From Methylorubrum sp. B1-46 (GTDB taxonomy: Bacteria > Pseudomonadota > Alphaproteobacteria > Rhizobiales > Beijerinckiaceae), in assembly GCF_021117295.1 (NCBI RefSeq), contig NZ_CP088247.1, positions 3,301,001 to 3,365,000 of the forward strand: DNA of 64,000 bases, given 5' to 3'. Position numbers and translations under genes: made by a program. Shown one piece after another: positions 29,012-35,970 of the stretch. Within the stretch, counting starts at the first letter, position 1. The number at the start of each line of letters is the position of its first letter. The notes beneath the pieces are model-generated. The model worked only from the letters and a program-made list of their open reading frames with translations, ran no database searches and had not been told where the DNA came from.

Positions 29012-29254
29012 ATGCGCAAGGGATTGACTGTTTTCGCCGCTCTCGTCGCGGCCTCGCTCGCCACCACCTCGCTGGTGATGAGCGCATCCAACGCGTCCGC
29101 GACCCCCGATCACACGATGGCGGTCGAGAAGACAGTGGCGGTCACGCCCGTCGAGATCGCGCCGGTCGCCGCGATGCCGGCGGCCGAGACCTGCGCCCGT
29201 AAGGTCCGGGTGGTCTATTCCGGCTACGCGGCCCCGGCCGGCTGCGCGCGCTGA
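29012..29254 (+). CDS. Small exported protein
   Basis: An 80-aa product with a signal peptide (MRKGLTVFAALVAASLATTSL onward, probable cut near NASA-TP). The mature region of about 48 residues is rich in Val, Ala and Pro and has two cysteines (ETCARK, AGCAR), one of them near the C-terminus. It is divergent from the 52-aa protein with 248 bases between the starts and converges on the TetR gene. The function is unknown. Confidence 0.65.
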   Translation: MRKGLTVFAALVAASLATTSLVMSASNASATPDHTMAVEKTVAVTPVEIAPVAAMPAAETCARKVRVVYSGYAAPAGCAR

Positions 29255-29266
29255 GGCGGAGCGCCG

Positions 29267-29830
29267 TCAGGCGTCGCCGAGACAGCGCGCCGCCAAACCC
29301 GCCAGGATCCGCTCGAACACCTCCGGCCGGTCGAGGGCGCGGGCCAGCACCACTGCCCCCTGGATGCCACCCACGGCCTCCTCGGCGAGGGCACAGGCCG
29401 CCTCCGGACCATGGCCGGCGCGCGCGAGGGCCGCGGCGAGCGCCTCGACCCAGCGGGCGAAATAGTCCCGCAGCCGGCCGGCGAAGCGGTCGCGGGCGTC
29501 GCTCAGGCTCAGGGCGCCGACGAGGCAGACCCGGCGGCCAGAGCGGAAATACGCGGCGGTCGTCGCGAACATCGTCGCCACGGCCGCATTCGGATCATCC
29601 GCTTCCCGCAAGGGACGGTAGACGTTGGTCTCGAACCAGCCGTCGATCTCGGCAAGCACAGCAGTCGCCATCTCCTCCTTCCCGCCGGGAAAGAAGTGAT
29701 AGAGACTGCCCTTGCCGAGCCCCGTCGCCTTCGAGATCAGCGACAGGCTCGCCCCCTCGTAGCCGTGCTCGCGAAACACCTCCGCGAGCAGCGGCAGCAC
29801 GTCGGACCGTTCGGCGACGGTGCGGGCCAC
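29267..29830 (-). CDS. TetR-family transcriptional repressor
   Basis: A 187-aa regulator with an N-terminal TetR helix-turn-helix (residues about 10-55: VFREHGYEGASLSLISKATGLGKGSLYHFF), of the subgroup that carries GKGSLYHFFPGGKEEM. The C-terminal ligand-binding domain has no recognised motif. It is downstream of the DUF1348 gene in one operon, 3 bases apart. A palindromic operator lies just before that operon, so it most likely represses its own transcription together with the enzyme-like partner. Confidence 0.9.
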   Translation of the reverse strand: MARTVAERSDVLPLLAEVFREHGYEGASLSLISKATGLGKGSLYHFFPGGKEEMATAVLAEIDGWFETNVYRPLREADDPNAAVATMFATTAAYFRSGRRVCLVGALSLSDARDRFAGRLRDYFARWVEALAAALARAGHGPEAACALAEEAVGGIQGAVVLARALDRPEVFERILAGLAARCLGDA

Positions 29831-29833
29831 GCC

Positions 29834-30298
29834 CTACAGCCCCAGATCGCTCAAGGACGGGTGGTCGTCCGGCCGGCGGCCGAGGGGCCAGTGATACTTC
29901 CGGTCGCTCTCGGCAATCGGCAGGTCGTTGATGGAGGCGATGCGGTGCCGCATCAGCCCGGCCTCGTCGAATTCCCAATTCTCGTTGCCGTAGGAACGGA
30001 ACCACTGCCCGCTATCGTCGCGCCACTCGTAGGCGAAGCGCACGGCGATGCGGTTGCCCTGGTGCGCCCAGACCTCCTTGATCAGCCGGTACTCCAATTC
30101 CCGCGACCACTTGCGCCGCAGGAAAGCGGCGATCGCTTCGCGCCCCTTCACGAACTCGGCGCGGTTCCGCCAGACGCTGTCGGGCGTGTAGGCGAGGGCG
30201 ACGCGCTCCGGGTCGCGGCTGTTCCAGGCATCCTCCGCCATGCGCGCCTTCTGCGCGGCGGTCTCGTCGGTAAAGGGCGGAAGCGGGGGGCGCGACAT
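29834..30298 (-). CDS. NTF2-like protein, DUF1348 family
   Basis: A 154-aa cytoplasmic protein with the DUF1348 pattern: [46 protein letters not shown], the FAYEWRD segment and [14 protein letters not shown]. The fold is a cone-shaped NTF2-like pocket that usually binds a small molecule; no catalytic role has been established for this family as far as I know. It is the first gene of an operon with a TetR repressor (3-base gap) and has a palindromic operator directly upstream. This suggests a small-molecule stress or detoxification role. Confidence 0.88.
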   Translation of the reverse strand: MSRPPLPPFTDETAAQKARMAEDAWNSRDPERVALAYTPDSVWRNRAEFVKGREAIAAFLRRKWSRELEYRLIKEVWAHQGNRIAVRFAYEWRDDSGQWFRSYGNENWEFDEAGLMRHRIASINDLPIAESDRKYHWPLGRRPDDHPSLSDLGL

Positions 30299-30310
30299 GG
30301 CGAGGCCTCT

Positions 30311-30347
30311 CTGTACTGATCGGCACGAACAAGACCGATCGGTACAG
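30311..30347 (-). promoter_or_regulatory. Probable TetR operator
   Basis: Inverted arms CTGTACTGATCGG and CCGATCGGTACAG (12 of 13 bases pair) are separated by 11 bases. The right arm contains a self-complementary ACCGATCGGT. The site lies 12-49 bases before the ATG of the DUF1348-TetR operon, an ideal place for autorepression. Confidence 0.75.
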
Positions 30348-30545
30348 GGTTACCCGCCTCGCAGCAAGCCGAGACGCGCAGGACGCTGCCGGCGCTCCTT
30401 CGCCATGATATCGGCGTACGCCCATTGGCCTCTGCAATTTACGATAAATATCAGTATATCTCGCCGTTCGTACGATCATAACAAATTGGAAACAAATCAC
30501 AATTCACATCTTTGGCTTCGATCGCCGCCCTCCATCGGGAACTCC

Positions 30546-31592
30546 ATGTCCGGAGCACTTCGCCTCCTTCTCGCCGTCATGGTGATCCTGAGCCATTTCG
30601 CCGGCGACCCCTACTACAAGCATTTCGGGCATTATGCCGTCCGCGTCTTCTTCATCCTTTCCGGCTTCGCCATCACGGCAGCATTGCATGAGGTCTATGC
30701 GTTCGACCTCAAGCGATTTTGGGCCAATCGGGCACTACGGCTCTTGCCGCTCTACTACCTCATCTTGATGGCGAGCCTCGCGACCGTTCTCGCTCTGCCC
30801 GCCGAAGCGGCACGGTTCTCCAGCGACTGGGCAAGCCCGAACCTTCGAGACGTCTGGCTCAATCTCGGTCTGATGCCGATGATGAACTGGGCGTATCCGT
30901 TCCGCCTCGTGATGCCGGCTTGGTCGATCGCGGTCGAGATCCTGATGTACGCCTACCTCTCGCTCGGCTTGGCGCGCCGGAAGTCCTACGCACTCATGCT
31001 GTTCGGAGCAGCCGTCGCGTTTCATGCCCTCACCATCCTGGGGCAAGACGACTGGGATACCCGCTACTTCGACCCGCATTCCGCCTGCCTCGACTTTGCC
31101 ATCGGGGCACTGGTCTACTTCTGGCGCAAGGAGAGCCTGGCGAAGGTCTCCTACCGGGCCATTCTGCCGCTTCTGATGCTGTGGGCTGCCAACATGGTCG
31201 GCGGCGGCTGGATCTTCTCCGACGACTACGTCCGCCTCGAAGGGTTCTACCTCAACAGCCTTGTCGGCGCCGCGCTCGTCGCAGCCGTCGCGGACTGGCG
31301 CCCGGCGGGGGCGTGGCGCGACGTGGACGGGTATCTCGGTGAACTGGCCTACCCAGCCTTCCTCTGCCACTGGCTGGCCGGATTCGCCGTTGCGTTAGCC
31401 TTCTTTGAGCCCGATGCGCGGGGAACAGGCTTCGCGTGCGCCGCGATCCTGGTGTCGCTCGCCATAGCCGTCGTCATGGCGGCTCTGAATGAGCGTTGGA
31501 TCGAGCCCCTCCGCCGGACGATTCGGCGCGGTGAAAAGGTCACGGCAGCGCCTTCCCGTGAGAACGGAGTACTCGGCGGCGCCGGCGCGTAG
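30546..31592 (+). CDS. Membrane acyltransferase (acyltransferase-3 / OafA-like family)
   Basis: A 348-aa polytopic membrane protein. The N-terminal motifs RVFFILSGFAITAAL and KRFWANRALRLLPLYYLILM are typical of acyltransferase family 3 enzymes, which transfer acetyl or other acyl groups to surface sugars or lipids. Around ten hydrophobic segments are visible. The ATG at 30546 is chosen from the conserved start; earlier in-frame codons lie in an AT-rich leader (about 30420-30530) that is unlike its surroundings. The gene is monocistronic and ends against a palindromic repeat. Substrate unknown; possible recent acquisition. Confidence 0.85.
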   Translation: MSGALRLLLAVMVILSHFAGDPYYKHFGHYAVRVFFILSGFAITAALHEVYAFDLKRFWANRALRLLPLYYLILMASLATVLALPAEAARFSSDWASPNLRDVWLNLGLMPMMNWAYPFRLVMPAWSIAVEILMYAYLSLGLARRKSYALMLFGAAVAFHALTILGQDDWDTRYFDPHSACLDFAIGALVYFWRKESLAKVSYRAILPLLMLWAANMVGGGWIFSDDYVRLEGFYLNSLVGAALVAAVADWRPAGAWRDVDGYLGELAYPAFLCHWLAGFAVALAFFEPDARGTGFACAAILVSLAIAVVMAALNERWIEPLRRTIRRGEKVTAAPSRENGVLGGAGA

Positions 31593-31598
31593 AGGGCT

Positions 31599-31643
31599 GT
31601 CCCGAAAGGTGGCCGCCGGCTTTCGGAAAAAGACGACGCTCTA
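31599..31643 (+). repeat. RIME-like palindromic repeat, copy 2
   Basis: Same element as at 27056-27106: GTCCCGAAAGGTGG, CCGGCTTTCGG, AAAAAGACG and CTCTA in the same order and orientation. The outer GCATCGTC arm is missing on the left. The terminal CTA again forms the stop codon of the minus-strand gene that follows. Confidence 0.85.
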
Positions 31644-32501
31644 AAGTCCCAACCGCGCCCAGGCGGCGCGCTCCTCCACCGCCGCGATCACCGCGTCGGG
31701 AATCCCGGCCGCTGCCTGGCCGGGGCCGGCGCGGCGTAGAAGGCGGGCGAGCCAGGAACCGCGGGTCTCGGCCACCAGCCGCAGATCGACCGCGTCACCG
31801 TAGCGGGCGCGCAGCGTGCCGCGCAGGTCGCCGAGCCCATCGACGAGGCCGAGCTCAAGCGCCTGCCGCCCGGTCCAAACCGCGCCGGTGAACAGGTCGC
31901 GGCTCGCATCGAGCTTCGGCCGGCGCTCGCGCACCAGACCGGTGAACAGGGCCTGCACGTCGGCCTGGATCTCCTTCAGCCGGGCGACGTCCTGCGGGTT
32001 CTCCGGCCGGAACGGATCGAGCATCGCCTTGGCCTCGCCCTGGGTGTGGACGCGGCGCTCGACGCCGAGGCGCTCGATCAGCCGGTCGAAGCCGAACCCG
32101 GCCGAGACCACCCCGATGGAGCCGACGAGGGAGGCGGGATCGGCGACGATCTCGTCGGCGGCGCAGGCGATCATGTAACCGCCCGACGCCGCAGCATCCT
32201 CCACGAAGGCGAAGACCTTGATCTCCTTCTCCGCGGCCAGTGCCCGGATACGCCGGTAGATCAGGTGCGATTGCACCGGCGAGCCGCCGGGAGAGTTGAC
32301 GACGAGCGCCACCGCCGAGAGGCCCGGCATGGTGAAGGCGCGCTCCAGGCTCGGCGCCACCGTACCGATGGAGAGACCCGGCCGGAACGGCGAGACGGTA
32401 CCGATCACCCCGCTCAGGCGCACCACCGCCACCCGGGGAGGGGGCTGGCGGAAGCGGCGGGGCAGGAGGAAGCGCATCCAGGTCGGGACGGTCAGCGGCA
32501 T
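31641..32501 (-). CDS. S49 (SppA/SohB-like) serine peptidase
   Basis: A 286-aa peptidase. The conserved SppA core is clear: VVNSPGGSPVQSHLIYRRI, the catalytic serine in AASGGYMIACAADEIVADP, and VGSIGV after it. The general-base lysine segment of the family should lie in the downstream half. Short SppA forms degrade signal peptides or membrane fragments at the inner membrane. The N-terminus has no strong signal peptide (MPLTVPTWMRFLLPRR). The gene lies 133 bases after a methyltransferase gene in the same orientation. Its stop codon is contributed by the palindromic repeat. Confidence 0.9.
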   Translation of the reverse strand: MPLTVPTWMRFLLPRRFRQPPPRVAVVRLSGVIGTVSPFRPGLSIGTVAPSLERAFTMPGLSAVALVVNSPGGSPVQSHLIYRRIRALAAEKEIKVFAFVEDAAASGGYMIACAADEIVADPASLVGSIGVVSAGFGFDRLIERLGVERRVHTQGEAKAMLDPFRPENPQDVARLKEIQADVQALFTGLVRERRPKLDASRDLFTGAVWTGRQALELGLVDGLGDLRGTLRARYGDAVDLRLVAETRGSWLARLLRRAGPGQAAAGIPDAVIAAVEERAAWARLGL

Positions 32502-32634
32502 GGTGGCTTCTTTTCGCGGTCGCACGGGGCACCGCCCACCGAGACGGGCGGGTCGCACCTCCGTTAGCAGGACGCCGCCGGCCGATCCATCACGGCGGCC
32601 TGCGAATCGAGAGCCACGAGGGGGCTTCCCGCGT

Positions 32635-33387
32635 TCACGGGGCCGGCCAGGGGTCGCCCCGGTGCAGGGCCTCGGCCTCCGGCGTGAAGCGCCCGGCCTC
32701 GTCCTGAAGCACCAGAGGCGGCAGCAGCCGAAACGGCGCGCGGCTGCCCTTCACCGCCGCGATCAGCACGCGGATCGCCGGCCGCCCGACTCGTCCGTGA
32801 ACGGGGCGGACGGCACAGTCGCCGAAGCGCCCGCGCAGGGCGTCGAGGCAGGTGGGCAGGGCGTCGGCTCGGTGGATCAGGCCGAGCCGTCCGCCGGGAC
32901 GGAGCAGGTCGGCGCAGGTTCGGAGCCAGAGGTCGAGCCCGCCGACGGCGAAGGTATGCGCCGCGGCCTTGAGCGGAACGGGGGAGGCGCGGTGCGTGCC
33001 GGCCTCGAAGAAGGGCGGGTTGGTCAGCACGATGTCGGCGCTGTCCGGCGCCAGACCGGCTGCCCGGCGCTCCGCTCCCGGCGCGAGGAGATCCGCCTCG
33101 ATCACCGCGACACGCCTGTCGAGCCCGTTCGCCGACACATTGTCCCGAGCCAGCGCGGCGAGGCCGGGATCGCGCTCGACCAACACCACGCGAGCCCCCT
33201 CGGAGAGCTGCGCCGCCGCCAGCCCCACCGCACCGGTCGCCGCGCCGAGATCGTAGAGCGTCGAGCCCGGCGCCGGGGCGAGAAGCCGGGCGAGCAGCAC
33301 GGCGTCGGTGCCGGCGCGATGGGCGCCGCGGGCCGGCTGGCGCAGTTTCAGGCGGCCGCCGAGGAAGGCATCCGGTTCCGTACCCAC
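32635..33387 (-). CDS. TrmN6-like tRNA (adenine-N6) methyltransferase
   Basis: From the GTG at 33387 the product is 250 aa. It has an AdoMet-binding Rossmann fold (LYDLGAATGAVGLAAA, VLVERDPGLAALARDN) and the IVLTNPPFFEAG motif of N6-adenine methyltransferases. The closest known function is modification of A37 in tRNA1-Val (TrmN6/YfiC), but I cannot exclude another target. The gene starts 11 bases after the stop of the DUF2007 gene, so the two are almost certainly one operon. Confidence 0.85.
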   Translation of the reverse strand: MGTEPDAFLGGRLKLRQPARGAHRAGTDAVLLARLLAPAPGSTLYDLGAATGAVGLAAAQLSEGARVVLVERDPGLAALARDNVSANGLDRRVAVIEADLLAPGAERRAAGLAPDSADIVLTNPPFFEAGTHRASPVPLKAAAHTFAVGGLDLWLRTCADLLRPGGRLGLIHRADALPTCLDALRGRFGDCAVRPVHGRVGRPAIRVLIAAVKGSRAPFRLLPPLVLQDEAGRFTPEAEALHRGDPWPAP

Positions 33388-33398
33388 CGGGCGTCCGC

Positions 33399-33626
33399 TC
33401 AGCGCTCGTCGCGCAGTTCGGCGGATAGGCCGGCATCGGCCAGGATGCGGCGGGCCTGTCGCGCATGGTCGTCGGGCACCAGTAGGCGCCGGCCGAACGC
33501 GCCGATCGATCCTTCGAGCGCGCTCATGTGCTCGTCGGCGACGAAGAGCGGGACGCCCGCCTCTTCGAGGAGCGAGCGCGCGAATCCGATCAGGACGATG
33601 TCGTTGCTGCGGATCAGTTCCGTCAC
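33399..33626 (-). CDS. DUF2007 family protein
   Basis: A 75-aa protein from the GTG at 33626, with AGGAAGGG upstream. It shows the DUF2007 pattern: TELIRSNDIVLIGFARSLLEEAGVPLFVADEHMS, followed by RRLLVPDDHARQARRIL. Members are small proteins of unknown, possibly nucleic-acid- or nitrogen-regulator-related role. It is divergent from the polyprenyl synthase gene with 191 bases between and is followed 11 bases later by the methyltransferase, a pair commonly found together in Rhizobiales. Confidence 0.88.
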   Translation of the reverse strand: MTELIRSNDIVLIGFARSLLEEAGVPLFVADEHMSALEGSIGAFGRRLLVPDDHARQARRILADAGLSAELRDER

Positions 33627-33817
33627 GGCCACAAACCCTTCCTGCCGCCCCCGGCGAGCGGGCCGGCGGTCTGCGGCTGGTAACATTGTCCACGTTCTTG
33701 CGCAGCCATGCGGCACGACCGCGTGTTGCCCTGCCGCCGGCCCCGTGCGACAGGGGCTGCCGCGGGGCAGGGGTTCCGGCAGGGTGCCGGTCGAGAGTTT
33801 TCCGGAGGCATCGCGCT

Positions 33818-34840
33818 TTGGGCGTCGTCGTTACCCTCGATGAAGGCCGCTCCGATCCGGAGGCCAGCCTCACCGATCTCGTGAGTCTCGTCGCGGCTGG
33901 GATGGAGCGGGTGAACGCGACGATCCTGTCGCGCACGGGCTCCGACGTGGCGATGATCCCCGAGGTCGCCAACCACCTGATCGCCTCGGGCGGCAAGCGC
34001 CTGCGCCCGATCCTGACGCTCGCCTGCGCTGATCTCTGCGGGTACGGGAACGGCGACGGCGCGGTGAAGCTCGCCGCCGCGGTCGAGTTCATGCACACCG
34101 CGACCCTCCTTCACGACGACGTGGTGGACGAGAGCGACATGCGCCGCGGCCGGGTCGCCGCCCGCATCAAGTGGGGCAACGAGGCGAGCGTGCTCGTCGG
34201 CGACTTTCTCCTCGGCCAGGCCTTCCGCATGATGGTCGAGGTCGGGAGCCTGCGCGCCCTCGACATCCTGTCGGCGGCAGCCACCGTCATCGCCGAGGGC
34301 GAGGTGATGCAGCTCACCGCGGCCAAGAACACCGAGACGAGCGAGGACGAGTATCTCGCGGTGATCCGCGGCAAGACCGCGGAGCTGTTCGCGGCGGCCT
34401 GCGAGGTCGGCCCGGTGCTGAGCCAGAGGCCCGACGCGGAGCAGGCAGCCTGCCGCGCCTACGGCATGAATCTCGGCATCGCCTTCCAGCTTATCGACGA
34501 CGTGCTCGATTACGGCGGCACCAGCGCGGCACTCGGCAAGAATGTCGGCGACGATTTCCGCGAGGGCAAGATCACCCTGCCGATCGTGCTGGCGCTGCGC
34601 CGCGGCTCGGACGAGGAGCGGGCCTTCTGGCGCCGCACCCTCGAACGGGAGGACCTGGAAGAGGGCGATCTGCAGCAGGCGCTCGCCATCCTGCGCCGCC
34701 ACCGCGCCCTCGACGACACGATCGAGCGCGCGCGCCACTACGGCGATCAGGCCCGCGCGGCTCTGCACTCGTTTCCGAACGGGCCGATGAAGTCAGCCCT
34801 GCTGCAGGTGGTGGATTTCTGCATCGCCCGGGCGCATTGA
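33818..34840 (+). CDS. Long-chain (octaprenyl/decaprenyl-type) diphosphate synthase
   Basis: A trans-prenyl elongating enzyme that makes the ubiquinone side chain. The TTG at 33818 with GGAGG ten bases upstream gives 340 aa. Both aspartate-rich motifs are present: LLHDDVVDESD (first) and LIDDVLDYGG (second), with GGKRLRP for allylic substrate binding. The chain length cannot be read with certainty; ubiquinone-10 in this group suggests a decaprenyl product. It converges with ispE, which supplies its isoprenoid precursors, with only 7 bases between stops. Confidence 0.93.
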   Translation: MGVVVTLDEGRSDPEASLTDLVSLVAAGMERVNATILSRTGSDVAMIPEVANHLIASGGKRLRPILTLACADLCGYGNGDGAVKLAAAVEFMHTATLLHDDVVDESDMRRGRVAARIKWGNEASVLVGDFLLGQAFRMMVEVGSLRALDILSAAATVIAEGEVMQLTAAKNTETSEDEYLAVIRGKTAELFAAACEVGPVLSQRPDAEQAACRAYGMNLGIAFQLIDDVLDYGGTSAALGKNVGDDFREGKITLPIVLALRRGSDEERAFWRRTLEREDLEEGDLQQALAILRRHRALDDTIERARHYGDQARAALHSFPNGPMKSALLQVVDFCIARAH

Positions 34841-34847
34841 CGCCGCC

Positions 34848-35723
34848 TCAGGCGAGGCGCGTCGGCTCGACCCACCAGCCCGGCTGAGCGGCGCGGATCG
34901 CTCCGGCCGCCATCTGCGCCGCTCCGTCATCGGAAAAAATCGCGAACACGGTCGCACCCGAGCCGGACATCCGCGCCAGACGGCACCCGCCCTGCGTCCG
35001 CAGCAGCGCCAGCGCCTCGCCGATCACCGGGGCGACGGTGAGGGCCGGCGCCTCCAGATCGTTGCGGGCGGGCGCGATCGCGCCGAGCACCGCATCCGCG
35101 TCGAGACCGCTGGCGATGGCTGGATGCGCGGCCCCCTCGAGCACCTGCCCGACGGCGAGGCCGAGCGCCTTGAAGACCGGCGCCGTCGCAACCGGGACAC
35201 CGGGATTGACCAGCACCGCCGGCAAAGCCGCAAGGCCGAGTACGGGCCCGATCTCCTCTCCCGCCCCGCGCATCATCCGCGCCCGCGGATCGAGGCAGAC
35301 CGGCACGTCGGCCCCCGTGGCGCGGGCGGCCGCGATCACGGCCGGGTGGTCGAGGGAGAGTCCGTTCAGTTCAGCCAGCAACCGCAGAGCGGCGGCCGCA
35401 TCCGACGAGCCGCCGCCGATTCCGGCCGCCACGGGCAGTTGCTTGTGCAGGCGGAACGCGCCGAGCCGCAGGCCATCCACACCCGCTGCCAAGTGGCGGG
35501 CGGCGCGCAGGACGAGGTTGTCGTCGAGCGGCCCCGCTGGGCCGGCCGTGGGACCGGAGACCTCGAGCGTGAGATCAGGGCCGGGCGCCAGTTCCAGCCT
35601 GTCGGCCACCTCGGCGAAGGCGACGAGGCTTTCCAGCGCATGGTAGCCGTCCCCCGGCCGGCGGCCGAGGACGTGCAGGGTCAGGTTGATCTTGGCCGGA
35701 GCGCGGGTGGTGAGGACGGACAC
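34848..35723 (-). CDS. ispE: 4-diphosphocytidyl-2-C-methyl-D-erythritol kinase
   Basis: IspE phosphorylates CDP-ME in the methylerythritol phosphate pathway of isoprenoid synthesis. The 291-aa product from the GTG at 35723 matches the family length. The GHMP-kinase motifs are visible: [21 protein letters not shown] at the start, [18 protein letters not shown] as the ATP loop, and [12 protein letters not shown] near the C-terminus. A longer start at 35819 is possible but would add an atypical leader. A palindromic repeat lies in the 247-base gap to the TPR protein gene. Confidence 0.95.
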   Translation of the reverse strand: MSVLTTRAPAKINLTLHVLGRRPGDGYHALESLVAFAEVADRLELAPGPDLTLEVSGPTAGPAGPLDDNLVLRAARHLAAGVDGLRLGAFRLHKQLPVAAGIGGGSSDAAAALRLLAELNGLSLDHPAVIAAARATGADVPVCLDPRARMMRGAGEEIGPVLGLAALPAVLVNPGVPVATAPVFKALGLAVGQVLEGAAHPAIASGLDADAVLGAIAPARNDLEAPALTVAPVIGEALALLRTQGGCRLARMSGSGATVFAIFSDDGAAQMAAGAIRAAQPGWWVEPTRLA

Positions 35724-35825
35724 GAAGGCTCTCGGCCGGAGGGTCAGGGAACGCGTCCTGCCATAGGGGCCACATTCGGAACGGGCAAGGCTGGAGCCAT
35801 CCTCAAAGGCGTTCTCCAAACCGCG

Positions 35826-35940
35826 ACCTCATGCTGAGGTGCCGCAGCGAAGCGGAGGCCTCGAAGGATCTTCCAGAAGCCGCGTGGGAACTGGAGGATC
35901 CTTCGAGGCCCGCTGTCGCGGTCCCCTCAGAATAAGGGCG
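35826..35940. repeat. Imperfect palindromic repeat upstream of ispE
   Basis: A 115-base element with opposing arms: CCTCATGCTGAGG with CCCCTCAGAATAAGG, GCGGAGGCCTCGAAGGAT with GGATCCTTCGAGGCCCGC. The core GCCTCGAAGGATC occurs in both directions. It resembles intergenic palindromes found repeatedly in Rhizobiales chromosomes. No other copy was found in this window. Confidence 0.75.
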
Positions 35941-35970
35941 CGCGTGGGATATCGCCGGAGCGGGGAAGCC

